DNA of 35,674 nucleotides from Pseudomonadota bacterium (GTDB lineage: Bacteria > Desulfobacterota > Desulfobacteria > Desulfobacterales > Desulfolunaceae). The stretch lies in NCBI GenBank assembly GCA_018818835.1, contig JAHIRD010000067.1, positions 1-35,674 of the forward strand. Reading direction: 5' to 3'. Of this stretch, positions 22,952-32,758 are shown piece by piece. A program made the position numbers and the translations under genes. The notes below the pieces were generated by a model. It did no database searches, had not been told where the DNA came from, and saw only the letters and a program-made list of their open reading frames with translations. Position 1 is the stretch's first letter. Every line of letters starts with the position of its first letter.

Positions 22952-24313
22952 TTAGTTGTTGAATATGTTTGGTGACCACTTGGGGTTCGTCTGCTCACCC
23001 GACAAAAACAAGAGGCGTCTCTGGTCCGTACCTGAAGAAGTCATTACATAAATCCTCGTGTATCCTTCCCGGGAGGATGAAAAAGCGATCATACTTCCGT
23101 CCGGAGACCACGAAGGCGATTCATTGTCACCTGCCTCGCGGGTCAACTGCTCAACTTCACCTGTCTTGAGATCCATGACATAAATCTCAAATTTTGATTC
23201 TGACACACCGGAGTAAGCGATTTTTTGACCCGTGGGTGACCATGATGGAGATGTATTGTACTTCCCTTGATACGTTAACCGTTTGACGCGTCCAGAGTCC
23301 ATATGTTGCATGTATATCTGTGGAGTGCCGGACCGTTTGGATACAAAAGCCATATTGTCTCCATCCGGTGAAAAGGACGGTGATACATCAATGCCCCATT
23401 CACTCCATTTGCTTGTAATCCTTTTACGTATTTTACCTTCCCGGGTCAATAAATAAATTCCCTGCCCACCCTCAAAGGAAAGTGAGGCTGCCAAGTCATG
23501 TTTCCCGGGAACCCAGGCCGGTGTGATATTGGTCCCTGTCATGGCCGTCAAAAGAGTCACATTGCCCCGGCCCAAGTTTTTTATAAATATGTCCGGTTTG
23601 CCCTTTTCATAGGATGTATAAGCAAGCTGGGTACCATCCGAAGACCAGGCCGGAGACAGGGTAATGCTTTTGGTATTCGTGACTTTGACCGGATTTTCTC
23701 CGTCAAACTCACAGATGTAAATTTCCTTATTTCCCGTTCCCGAGGAGACAAACGCGATTTTACTGTGAAACAGCCCCTGGCTTCCGGTGAATTTCCTGAT
23801 GATTTCCGTTCCGAACCGTCGGCAGATATCCCGGATGCTTTTGTCGCTGCCTTTGTACCTCTTGGCCACCAGCTGCTGTTCCCTGAATGTATCATAAAGA
23901 TAAAATTCTATGGTCACATCGCCGTTCTTTTCGAGAATACTTCCGGTGACCAGGAGTTCGGATCCGATCATGGTCCAGTTTCTGAAATTGATCTTGAAGA
24001 CATCAATCCCTTTAACACCCGGATTTTCAAGGAAAGCCGCATGATCGATCAATTTAAAATACCCTGTGAATTCCAGCAGTGACGACAGGGTTTTACACGC
24101 TTCTGCGGAAAGGCGCTCTTCCACCTTACTCTTGCTCATGGTCATCAGAAGGGGCACAGCAAGCGGTGCTTTCCGTGTAAACGGATTTGATATGGTGATA
24201 TATCCGTTATCATCCCCGAAACATATGGAGGACGACATCATGACAATCACGACTAAACCCAACATTTTTATATTCACAATTCGATCCACGTATCTCAGTA
24301 ATGTCATTGTCAT
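22952..24313 (-). CDS. tolB: Tol-Pal periplasmic propeller protein TolB
   Basis: A 453-residue protein: N-terminal domain (about 40-170, 'FTGYFKLIDHAAFLE', 'TGSILEKNGDVTIEFYLYD') and a six-bladed propeller of PD40 repeats (about 190-450, repeated 'SPSWSPDG..IAFSS.R'). The start at 24313 overlaps the tolA stop by one base, but a GTG 13 codons in gives a more usual signal peptide (MNIKMLGLVVIVMMSSSICFG). TolB binds Pal and is released by the TolA motor. In line with tolQRA-tolB-pal order. Confidence 0.94.
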   Translation of the reverse strand: MTMTLLRYVDRIVNIKMLGLVVIVMMSSSICFGDDNGYITISNPFTRKAPLAVPLLMTMSKSKVEERLSAEACKTLSSLLEFTGYFKLIDHAAFLENPGVKGIDVFKINFRNWTMIGSELLVTGSILEKNGDVTIEFYLYDTFREQQLVAKRYKGSDKSIRDICRRFGTEIIRKFTGSQGLFHSKIAFVSSGTGNKEIYICEFDGENPVKVTNTKSITLSPAWSSDGTQLAYTSYEKGKPDIFIKNLGRGNVTLLTAMTGTNITPAWVPGKHDLAASLSFEGGQGIYLLTREGKIRKRITSKWSEWGIDVSPSFSPDGDNMAFVSKRSGTPQIYMQHMDSGRVKRLTYQGKYNTSPSWSPTGQKIAYSGVSESKFEIYVMDLKTGEVEQLTREAGDNESPSWSPDGSMIAFSSSREGYTRIYVMTSSGTDQRRLLFLSGEQTNPKWSPNIFNN

Positions 24314-25137
24314 TATTCCAGACCCTTTGGGGTAAACTCAAAACGCACCTCAATAAAGGGCTTGTTTAAGCCAGGGGGATGGGGCCGCACCGGGCTTGAT
24401 TTCAATATGGCCATGGTGGCAGAGCTGTCCATATAATCATTCCCGGATTTCCGGGTGATTCGAACATTCCGGATGTCGCCATTGGGCAGCACCTCAAAGG
24501 TCACTTTGGTCAGTAAATTTTTCTGCCCTGCGGCCAGATTTTCAGAAAAGGCCCAGTTTTCGTGTATCTCCACACCCAAATTAAGCCTGTAACGCTCTAT
24601 CAGACTGGCATCGTAGGCTGAATCGCTCTTCATATCATCAGATAATCCATCACGCCCCTGTTTTTGAGATTCCGTAGCGCGGGTTTCTTTTTCCAGCCGT
24701 TTTATCCGATCGGCAATGGGGTCGGTTTTGGGTGCTGCGGCCAGATTTTTTTCCAGTCGTTTAATCGCTTTGTCAATAACATCCTTAGGGTCTTCCTTCT
24801 TTTTCGTTTTGACAGGTGCTTTTTTCTTTTTCGGGGCAATGGATGTTTTTTTTGTTTCAACAGGTTTTGATTGTTTTTTCTCGACTTTTTTTTCAGGTAC
24901 AGGGCTTTCTTTCTTGGGTGACGGGGCTTGGGGCTCGGGTTTGCCTTTGGGGGGCGGGGCATAGGCCAAATCCACGTCAATGTACCTGAGCGGAATGGCC
25001 TTACTATAAAAATTATTGGAAAAAAAAGCGATCACGATACAAAATCCAATATGCAGTAAAACGGATACGCCAAGGGCCACCGTCCAATCTCGGAATTCTT
25101 CGTCCGCCTTGACAACAAAGGCAGGGTTTCTATTCAT
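24313..25137 (-). CDS. tolA: TolA-type energy-transducing protein (TonB-like C-terminus)
   Basis: A 274-residue inner-membrane protein. One transmembrane helix (about 18-41, VALGVSVLLHIGFCIVIAFF) is followed by a Pro/Lys-rich stretch (about 60-130), helical linker (130-175) and C-terminal domain (about 180-274; 'YRLNLGVEIHENWAF', 'VTFEVLPNGDIRNVRITRKS', 'VRPHPPG'), of TonB/TolA type. It spans the periplasm to contact TolB/Pal and the outer membrane and is moved by TolQR. Shorter than E. coli TolA (421). Its C-terminal domain looks as much like TonB as TolA, but the tolB-pal neighbours decide the call. Ribosome site GGAAG. Confidence 0.85.
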   Translation of the reverse strand: MNRNPAFVVKADEEFRDWTVALGVSVLLHIGFCIVIAFFSNNFYSKAIPLRYIDVDLAYAPPPKGKPEPQAPSPKKESPVPEKKVEKKQSKPVETKKTSIAPKKKKAPVKTKKKEDPKDVIDKAIKRLEKNLAAAPKTDPIADRIKRLEKETRATESQKQGRDGLSDDMKSDSAYDASLIERYRLNLGVEIHENWAFSENLAAGQKNLLTKVTFEVLPNGDIRNVRITRKSGNDYMDSSATMAILKSSPVRPHPPGLNKPFIEVRFEFTPKGLE

Positions 25138-25159
25138 GTTTCTTCCATTTTACACTTAT

Positions 25160-25579
25160 TCAGGTCTTTTTTTCAGGTATGGGATCGGTAATCAAGGCGA
25201 GTTTTTCTATCCCTGCGCCCCTGATTTCAGACATGACGTCCATGACCGTCCCGTAAGGCACCCGCTTATCAGCCCGTACATATACCTTTTGTGTGGGTTT
25301 TTCCTTGAAAATGGCCTGAAGTTTGGTACCCAGCTTCCCGGCATCCACCATAAAATCATTGATAAAAACGCGGCCCTCCTTGTTGATGGAAACAACAAAG
25401 GGGACATCTTCTTCCTGGTGAAGGGACTGGGTTGTGACTTCCGGAAGGGAAACATCAACCCCCTGGGTCATCATGGGAGCCGCCACCATGAAAATAATCA
25501 AAAGAACAAGCATAACATCCACAAAGGGAGTCACATTGATTTCCGACATCAACGGAGCGTCACCACCACCCACCATCAT
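25160..25579 (-). CDS. tolR: TolR/ExbD biopolymer transport subunit
   Basis: A 139-residue protein with a single N-terminal transmembrane helix containing the proton-carrying aspartate ('[20 protein letters not shown]', D21) and a periplasmic domain with '[20 protein letters not shown]'. With TolQ it uses the proton motive force to drive TolA. ATG overlaps the tolQ stop (ATGA). Confidence 0.95.
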   Translation of the reverse strand: MMVGGGDAPLMSEINVTPFVDVMLVLLIIFMVAAPMMTQGVDVSLPEVTTQSLHQEEDVPFVVSINKEGRVFINDFMVDAGKLGTKLQAIFKEKPTQKVYVRADKRVPYGTVMDVMSEIRGAGIEKLALITDPIPEKKT

Positions 25580-26310
25580 GTGTTTTCACCTTTTGGTCTG
25601 AAAATATCGCGTTCCACGATGTTTAAAAAATCCGCAGAAAAACTTCTCAGGTCCGAATCAATGACCCTGACTTTCTGAGAAAAATAATTAAATGCGATGA
25701 CCGAGGGGATGGCAACCAAAAGGCCCACGGCCGTTGCCACAAGTGCCTCGGCAATACCCGGGGCAACCACGGCAAGATTAGCTGAGCCTTTGTTGGCAAT
25801 TCCCTGAAAGGAGGACATGATCCCCCACACCGTTCCGAACAGGCCGATAAACGGAGCGGTACTTCCGGCCGTTGCCAGAAAAGGAATCAACTGGGCCATC
25901 CGTGTCACTTCTTCGTCCGTTGCTTTTCGAAGGGTTCGCCTCATGTGTTCGACGCCGGAGCGGGTGTCCAGAGATGAATTGCCATTCTGATCAAGGCTTG
26001 ACTCCTGTCCCTGTACTCCGCTTGGATTGGTCAAACGTTTCAGCTCCATATAAACGGTCCTGAAAACCCGGGCGACCGAACTTTCTTTGAGCTGCCGGGC
26101 CTTGGAATAGGCATCTGCCAGATTCCTGCTTTTCCAGAATGCATCAATAAAGGCAACGGTTTCCTTATGGGCTTTGCTGATAAGTCTGAATTTCAAAATG
26201 ATAATGGCCCAAGATGTGGCCGAAAAACCAAGGAGAAGCAAAAGGACCAGTTTGACAACCAGACTGGCACCAATGATCATTTGAAATACACCTAAAGATT
26301 CATGAGCCAT
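25576..26310 (-). CDS. tolQ: TolQ/ExbB proton channel subunit
   Basis: A 244-residue inner-membrane protein with three membrane helices (about 15-40, 145-170, 180-205) and the family motif '[17 protein letters not shown]' in the second. Five TolQ units surround two TolR helices. ATG 26310 has GGAG seven bases upstream and starts [10 protein letters not shown]. The cytoplasmic loop has an extra polar stretch (about 100-118, [17 protein letters not shown]) not usual in TolQ. First gene of the tol operon; the gap upstream (26,311-26,560) shows no clear promoter hexamers. Confidence 0.94.
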   Translation of the reverse strand: MAHESLGVFQMIIGASLVVKLVLLLLLGFSATSWAIIILKFRLISKAHKETVAFIDAFWKSRNLADAYSKARQLKESSVARVFRTVYMELKRLTNPSGVQGQESSLDQNGNSSLDTRSGVEHMRRTLRKATDEEVTRMAQLIPFLATAGSTAPFIGLFGTVWGIMSSFQGIANKGSANLAVVAPGIAEALVATAVGLLVAIPSVIAFNYFSQKVRVIDSDLRSFSADFLNIVERDIFRPKGENT

Positions 26311-26560
26311 TGAGGAACTCCACATATTTTTTGAGGATGATCGATTTTATTGTGACCTGTAATCTATATAAGGTATTATGCTGTGTCAAGAAAATACAAC
26401 AGGTTTTTACGATGAGCGTTAAGGAGCCTGACAACATTGTCACGACCAAGCCCATGGTATGTCCGTCCATGCGACGCATGGGCAACAGGCATTTTTAAGT
26501 CAACGCCTTTCCTTTCGGGGCGGACGGCTCACCGCAGTGTCTTTTCAAAAAGTCACTAAC

Positions 26561-26590
26561 AAAAAAGCCCCCGTAACCGGGGGCTTTTTT
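26561..26590. terminator. Terminator at the end of groESL
   Basis: AAAAAAGCCCCCG-TAAC-CGGGGGCTTTTTT: a perfect GC stem with A and T tails, so it works on both strands. It lies 35 bp past the groEL stop on the minus strand. Confidence 0.9.
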
Positions 26591-26624
26591 ACAGTTTAAC
26601 TGCGTGGATCAAACACAAAGCAGA

Positions 26625-28307
<1,683 letters not shown>

Positions 28308-28351
28308 CTATATTTTAATGAAATGATCGATCAAAAGTCTCACAAACACAA

Positions 28352-28642
28352 TCACGCATCAACAACACAAAGAACATCATCCTGGCTCATGATCAGATAT
28401 TCTTTTCCATCAAGTTTCACTTCAGTACCGCCATATTTGCTGAAAAGAATTCGATCACCCACCTTCAATTCCATGGCGATCACGTTCCCTTGTTTATCGA
28501 CCTTACCTTTTCCAACAGCCACAACAGTCCCCTCAGCAGGTTTTTCTTTTGCAGTATCAGGAATGATAATTCCACCTTTGGTTTTTGTTTCTTCCGCAAG
28601 CCGTTCCACCAGAATTCGATCCTGTAATGGTCTGATTTTCAT
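28352..28642 (-). CDS. groS: Co-chaperonin GroES (10 kDa)
   Basis: A 96-residue protein with '[15 protein letters not shown]', mobile loop (about 16-32, '[19 protein letters not shown]') and '[20 protein letters not shown]'. AGGAG precedes ATG 28642. No CIRCE inverted repeat is upstream, so HrcA control is unlikely; a heat-shock sigma promoter is possible but I could not pick one with confidence. Confidence 0.98.
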   Translation of the reverse strand: MKIRPLQDRILVERLAEETKTKGGIIIPDTAKEKPAEGTVVAVGKGKVDKQGNVIAMELKVGDRILFSKYGGTEVKLDGKEYLIMSQDDVLCVVDA

Positions 28643-28800
28643 TTTTCTTACTCCTTTTTTTGTTCAACTTTGTTAATTTTTTCAGATTAATAATCAAGAG
28701 TTATCAATGAAATAACATGATAGTATATGATACAATACTCTTCACCTGTGTGTTACAAAAACATACTGAAATCACTGCACCATGAAAAATGATTAATCCG

Positions 28801-28834
28801 TTTTAAAACCTGTCAAAAAGCTGGGTTTGACAGG
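28801..28834 (-). terminator. Terminator of the FmdB-type gene
   Basis: CCTGTCAAA (28809-28817) and TTTGACAGG (28826-28834) form a 9-bp stem, followed on the minus strand by TTTTAAAA. It is 13 bp beyond the stop of the zinc-ribbon gene. Confidence 0.6.
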
Positions 28835-28846
28835 AGGGAATCCGGA

Positions 28847-29107
28847 TCAACTATCGGATTTCTTAACGCTGCTTGTGTCCGTAGTACTTGCTGCTGCGGG
28901 TTTCGATACCGTGGAACCGGTACTTGATTTATTACCATAATTATCCGCATACCATCCTCCACCTTTCAGGTGAAAGGCGCTCTGGGAAATCAGTTTCCTG
29001 AGACCACCGGAACAGTGCCTGCATTGAGTTAGCGGCTTATCGGATACTTTCTGAACGATTTCGTCCACCCGGCCACATTCGGTGCATTCGTATTCATAAA
29101 TCGGCAT
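28847..29107 (-). CDS. FmdB-family zinc-ribbon protein
   Basis: An 86-residue protein. Residues 1-42 are the FmdB ribbon: MPIYEYECTECGRVDEIVQK with CxxC at 8-11 and a second CxxC in 'QCRHCSGGLRKLIS'. The segment 'SAFHLKGGGWYADNY' is the usual second part, and a Ser/Thr/Lys-rich disordered tail ends it. FmdB was named for formamidase regulation in Methylophilus, yet the family's role is unsettled. Often found beside groESL in Desulfobacterota and relatives, as here, but separated from groES by its own terminator. Confidence 0.85.
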   Translation of the reverse strand: MPIYEYECTECGRVDEIVQKVSDKPLTQCRHCSGGLRKLISQSAFHLKGGGWYADNYGNKSSTGSTVSKPAAASTTDTSSVKKSDS

Positions 29108-29263
29108 GTTCTTAAACCTCCCGGCAAATCCAATGAAAATAAGATCAAAGTTGTTAATCCCACATGAACTGGAATAATATAGTCAGTCATTATCCATTGT
29201 CAAGCAGACTGATTCAAAAAATTATTTATTTTTATATTCAATATCTTATTAATTATTATCCGG

Positions 29264-29770
29264 TCAACAACCATAAAATTTAAAGACCTCTTTCATCCCG
29301 CTGATGTTTATTTTCTTCAATATATCCACGGTGCTTTGGTGGACAATGGTTTCTTCAAGGGCACGTTCGTCAGGGGAGGCATCGAAGAATTGAATAAACT
29401 TCCCAAATCGAATAATATGGATCAATTCATGGGCTATGATATAAAGAACAAAGGGGTCCAGCCTGAGGCTGAAATTTTCTCTGAGAGCCTGGATAATTGA
29501 ATGGTCCTGAAGACATATCCTGTAGAAATCAAAATCACCTGACCCCAGTTGGGATTTGTTTCGCTTGCCCAGATAACGAACAATCTGGGCAAAGGGCCCA
29601 AAAACAATTTCCGACTTGGAAAGCTGGGACAGGGTCAGAACATCATATCGGTTCCTCAGCCACTGGCTGGAAGACATTTTGTAGAATTCACTCACAATGT
29701 CCTCGGCCATTTCAATGGCATTATTTACAATGACAATCTGCTCATCACTGAATTCTTCAATTTTTTTCAT
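29264..29770 (-). CDS. Predicted HExxH metalloprotease-like protein, unknown function
   Basis: A 168-residue cytoplasmic protein with HELIH (about residues 114-118) in 'YIIAHELIHIIRFGKF' and an EExxVH stretch ('ERALEETIVHQSTVDIL') which may supply the third zinc ligand, as in gluzincin-like families. The early part is helical. I do not recognise a named family. The start is uncertain: ATG 29770 is chosen (GGATGGA about ten bases upstream), with in-frame GTG 29815 and ATGs between as alternatives. It is a single gene between the FmdB gene and the divergent bS22-like gene. Confidence 0.65.
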   Translation of the reverse strand: MKKIEEFSDEQIVIVNNAIEMAEDIVSEFYKMSSSQWLRNRYDVLTLSQLSKSEIVFGPFAQIVRYLGKRNKSQLGSGDFDFYRICLQDHSIIQALRENFSLRLDPFVLYIIAHELIHIIRFGKFIQFFDASPDERALEETIVHQSTVDILKKINISGMKEVFKFYGC

Positions 29771-29850
29771 TGTATTTCGTCCATCCATTCCCATGCTTTC
29801 ATTGATTCCTATCACATAAAAAAACTATGGACAAACTCATGAAAAGGGTG

Positions 29851-29878
29851 TTACAGTTCCGCCTTATTAAAATAATAC
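29851..29878 (+). promoter_or_regulatory. Possible promoter for the bS22-like gene
   Basis: TTACAG (29851-29856), 16-bp spacer, TAATAC (29873-29878), leaving a leader of about 15 bases before the gene's ribosome site and TTG start. Confidence 0.35.
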
Positions 29879-29900
29879 TACTTTGATTGGAGGTGGTCTT

Positions 29901-29999
29901 TTGGGCAGTGTTATCAAGAAACGAAGAAAAAAGATGCGTAAACATAAGCACAAAAAACTGTTAGCCCGTACAAGACATCAAAGAAGAAAAGGGAAATAA
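29901..29999 (+). CDS. bS22-like (AURKAIP1/COX24-domain) very small ribosomal protein
   Basis: A 32-residue, extremely basic protein, MGSVIKKRRKKMRKHKHKK then LLARTRHQRRKGK. It matches the pattern of the AURKAIP1/COX24-domain family, whose mycobacterial member bS22 sits in the small ribosomal subunit (MGSVIKKRRKRM...RKLLR.TR.QRR). The start is TTG 29901, supported by GGAGGTGG eight bases upstream, so searches limited to ATG or to longer genes would miss it. It has its own promoter candidate and a strong terminator, so it is a one-gene unit. Confidence 0.85.
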   Translation: MGSVIKKRRKKMRKHKHKKLLARTRHQRRKGK

Positions 30000-30031
30000 T
30001 CCTTAAACTTTCTTTGTTTTTGTATACAATT

Positions 30032-30073
30032 AGAAAAAGCACCCGACATAATTCTATGGAAGGTGCTTTTTCT
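30032..30073. terminator. Bidirectional terminator between the bS22-like gene and hflC
   Basis: AGAAAAAGCACC (30032-30043) and GGTGCTTTTTCT (30062-30073) are perfect arms with T-runs on both strands. It serves the small gene on the plus strand and hflKC on the minus strand. Confidence 0.85.
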
Positions 30074-30105
30074 GTATGGCCTCCAATCCCGGCCCTTTAA
30101 CGTAT

Positions 30106-31053
30106 CTAATTCCGGCCGTTGATATATTTCAAAAATTCCGAGTCTGTTGACAACAAAATGGTGCTGTCCTTATCCATGGACTGATTATAAATCTCCAGGG
30201 ATTTTACAAAGGAATAGAATTCAGGATCCTTACCATAGGCATCGGCATAGATTTTTGTCACGGTTGCGTCGGACTCCCCTTTGAGCATCTGGGCTTTCTT
30301 ATATGCTTCGGAGGTGATTCTCTTAAGTTCCTTTTCTTTATCACCTTTGATTTTCTGGGCTTCCCCGCGACCTTCGGATCGGAACTTCTCAACAATCTGG
30401 GTACGTTCTGCAATCATCCGGTCGTAGACTGACCGCTGGACATCGTCCCTGTAATTGATCCGCTTGATTTTAACGTCCACCAATTCAATGCCGTAAATCT
30501 CAAGCTTCACTTTGGCCTGTTCCAAAATCTGCCGGGTGATTTTTTCCCGGCCCACGGTGATGTTGTAGTTGACCCTTTCGCCCACCATTTTCCCTGATAC
30601 CGGTTCAACCTCCGTAATTTCATAGTCAAATTCCCGGTTGGTATTCCGAACTGACTCGATCAAATCATAGGAGGCAATGGCATTTTTCACCGAAGGATCA
30701 ATGATATCACCGATAAGTGCGAGGGCCCGCCTCAAGTCTTCACAGTTTTTCAAAAACAGAATCGGATCATCAATTCTCCACCTGGCAAAGGCATCCACCC
30801 AGATATAGGTTTTATTTTTTGTGGGAATTTCTCCCCGTTCACCGTCCCATTCCAGAAGATTTTTAGGGTACGTGTTGACAATATCCACAAACGGAAACTT
30901 GAAATGAAGACCGGCATCTTTGATCGCCGCGCCTTCGACCTTTCCGAATCGTGTGATGACCACCTGCTGGGTCTCATCCACCGTATACATTGAAAAAAGT
31001 GCGGTCATCATGATCACCGCAACGATTGCCATTACGACTCCGCTGATTTTCAT
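30106..31053 (-). CDS. hflC: HflC, SPFH-domain partner of the FtsH protease
   Basis: A 315-residue inner-membrane protein: one N-terminal helix (about 4-24), an SPFH/band-7 domain (about 25-190; 'TVDETQQVVITRFGKV', 'YIWVDAFARWRIDDPILFL'), a coiled coil with 'EGRGEAQKIKGDKEKELKRI', and a conserved end ('LLSTDSEFLKYI'). HflK and HflC form a cage around FtsH and limit its access to membrane clients. ATG overlaps the hflK stop (ATGA), with GGAGGGTG upstream. Followed by the bidirectional terminator. Confidence 0.95.
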   Translation of the reverse strand: MKISGVVMAIVAVIMMTALFSMYTVDETQQVVITRFGKVEGAAIKDAGLHFKFPFVDIVNTYPKNLLEWDGERGEIPTKNKTYIWVDAFARWRIDDPILFLKNCEDLRRALALIGDIIDPSVKNAIASYDLIESVRNTNREFDYEITEVEPVSGKMVGERVNYNITVGREKITRQILEQAKVKLEIYGIELVDVKIKRINYRDDVQRSVYDRMIAERTQIVEKFRSEGRGEAQKIKGDKEKELKRITSEAYKKAQMLKGESDATVTKIYADAYGKDPEFYSFVKSLEIYNQSMDKDSTILLSTDSEFLKYINGRN

Positions 31054-32090
31054 TTTATTTCACCCTCCATTTTTCCCATATTCAGCAAGGGCAGAATATT
31101 TTTCTGTTTGGAATCCACGATGTATTTTTTCCCTATTTTGGGAAGAAGCTCACCCATTTTTTCAAGATATATCCTGCGGGTGGTCACATCTTTGGCCTTG
31201 GAGTATTCCGTGTACATGGATATAAATCGGGCCGCGTCACCCTGGGCACGATTGATCTTGTCCAAGGAGTATCCTTCGGCTTCTCTGATGGTCCTCTCGG
31301 CCTCACCCAGGGCGGCAGGGATGGCCTGGTTGTATTCCTCGTTGGCCTTGTAGATCATGGTTTCCTTTTCCTGCTGGGCCTTGTTCACCTCATTGAATGA
31401 AGGCTGGACAGTTTCGGGGACATTGGTTTTCTTCATTTCGATGGTTTTGACCTTGATGCCCATCTCAGCTGAGTCAAGCTCACTCTGTAAAAGATCTTTA
31501 CAGGCCATGGCGATTTCATCACGTTTGATAATCACCTCATCCACGCTTCGGTCTCCCACAATAAGCCGCATGGTGGCCTGGGAGAGGTCGTTGAGCAGAT
31601 TTTCCGGATCATGGACCTTGAACAGATATTTTTCCGGCTCAAACACCTGATACTGGACAAGCCAGGGGACCACCGCCACATTCAAATCTCCGGTGAGCAT
31701 CAGAGTCACATCCCCTGTCTCAGCGCCGGCCCTGTACTGACTCTGTGTCTGGTAGCCGAACTCCATCCTGTGTACCGAATCCACCTTGATTTTGGTCAGT
31801 TTTTCAATGCCCCGGGGGAATTTGAAATGAAGCCCGGCTTTTTCTTTTCGGACAAACTCTCCGAACCGCTGGACAATGCCCACCTCATTGGCTTCGATGG
31901 TATACACCATGGACGAACCGAAAATCAGAAGAAACACCAGAAGCACCAGAAAGCCTCCGGGCATCTTGAATTTTTTAAATTGTTCAATGATATCATCGAG
32001 GGGGGGCGGTTCATCGCCGCTCCCACCGCTACTGGGGCTTTTCTTCTGACGTTGCTGCTGTTCCCTTAACTTTTCCCAATCCCAATTCAT
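31050..32090 (-). CDS. hflK: HflK, SPFH-domain partner of the FtsH protease
   Basis: A 346-residue protein with a hydrophilic Gln/Ser/Gly-rich N-terminus (WDWEKLREQQQRQKK, GGSGDEPPPLDDII), one membrane helix (about 45-63), SPFH domain ('VYTIEANEVGIVQRFGEFVR') and coiled coil ('EKETMIYKANEEYNQAIPAA'). Typical HflK layout, including the longer tail before the membrane helix that HflC lacks. First gene of hflK-hflC. Confidence 0.95.
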   Translation of the reverse strand: MNWDWEKLREQQQRQKKSPSSGGSGDEPPPLDDIIEQFKKFKMPGGFLVLLVFLLIFGSSMVYTIEANEVGIVQRFGEFVRKEKAGLHFKFPRGIEKLTKIKVDSVHRMEFGYQTQSQYRAGAETGDVTLMLTGDLNVAVVPWLVQYQVFEPEKYLFKVHDPENLLNDLSQATMRLIVGDRSVDEVIIKRDEIAMACKDLLQSELDSAEMGIKVKTIEMKKTNVPETVQPSFNEVNKAQQEKETMIYKANEEYNQAIPAALGEAERTIREAEGYSLDKINRAQGDAARFISMYTEYSKAKDVTTRRIYLEKMGELLPKIGKKYIVDSKQKNILPLLNMGKMEGEIK

Positions 32091-32123
32091 AGGTCTTTAC
32101 CTGTCTTGTTTTGATTAATTATT

Positions 32124-32152
32124 ATTTAAAAGAAACCATTTTCGTGATTCAA
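32124..32152 (-). promoter_or_regulatory. Possible promoter of hflKC
   Basis: Minus strand: TTGAAT (32147-32152), 17-bp spacer, TTAAAT (32124-32129), about 34 bp before the hflK start. The gap 32,153-32,389 shows no gene; it is a divergent intergenic region. Confidence 0.35.
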
Positions 32153-32389
32153 TGAATAACACTGGCTCACTCCGAAATGCGTGTGGAAGGAATTTTGATG
32201 GCGTCGTAACACGTCCCATATGCAGCGTCGACTTTTACGAGTTCATCAATTTTTGATCGATTTAGACCAAGTATAAACGTCATATGTAAATTCTTAATGT
32301 TTTTGCATGAATCACCATCATTTTCAAGACAAAAAGGGTTTTTCTAATATTGGCCAGTATTTTTAAGGCCCCCTAAAACCCTTTTATTC

Positions 32390-32426
32390 ATTTCCCTTGA
32401 CAGGGAAATCCTACTTTCTGTAGTCT
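32390..32426 (+). promoter_or_regulatory. Promoter with a dyad around the -35, immediately before the DciA-like gene
   Basis: TTGACA (32397-32402), 18-bp spacer, TAGTCT (32421-32426). The -35 is the loop of a perfect 7-bp inverted repeat, ATTTCCC (32390-32396) and GGGAAAT (32403-32409), an operator-like layout. Transcription would begin at about 32433, the A of the start codon. Confidence 0.45.
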
Positions 32427-32432
32427 CTATCC

Positions 32433-32750
32433 ATGAAAAAAGAAAATCAGAAAGACATGATGCATATCGGAAATATTCTCACCCGTTCCTTGAAATCCTT
32501 CAGAAGTCAAGGAGATGGGGACATGACCCGCATCTGGGACATATGGGACATTGCCGTGGGGGACGTTGTCGCACAAAACACCCGGCCAGCAGCGTTCAAG
32601 GGTCATCTTCTCCAGGTGAATGTTTCCAGTTCATCCTGGCTTTATCATCTGAATTTTCTTAAATCCGAACTGCTGGAAAAAATCAATACAGCCCTTGGCT
32701 CACAGATGGTGAGGGAGATGATTTTTAAAATCGGAAAAATCAGCCCCTGA
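32433..32750 (+). CDS. DciA-like (DUF721) replicative helicase loading protein
   Basis: A 105-residue protein of the DUF721 family: 'IGNILTRSLKSFRSQ', 'IWDIWDIAVGDVVAQNTRPA', 'LLQVNVSSSSWLYHLNFLKS', 'INTALGSQMVREMIFKIGKI'. The pattern of helix, WxxAVG, then a KH-like beta-alpha unit is that of DciA, which loads DnaB in bacteria without DnaC/DnaI. No ribosome site precedes ATG 32433 and the predicted transcript starts at or next to it, so the mRNA may be leaderless; M9 or M10 are alternatives. The TrmN6-like gene follows by 8 bp. Confidence 0.75.
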   Translation: MKKENQKDMMHIGNILTRSLKSFRSQGDGDMTRIWDIWDIAVGDVVAQNTRPAAFKGHLLQVNVSSSSWLYHLNFLKSELLEKINTALGSQMVREMIFKIGKISP

Positions 32751-32758
32751 AATCTCCC

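Noticed and set aside
24313-25137. Call as TonB rather than TolA
   Set aside because: The C-terminal domain is TonB-like, but position between tolR and tolB, and the helical linker, favour TolA.
28643-28846. CIRCE element before groES
   Set aside because: No TTAGCACTC-N9-GAGTGCTAA or a near match is found upstream on the minus strand.
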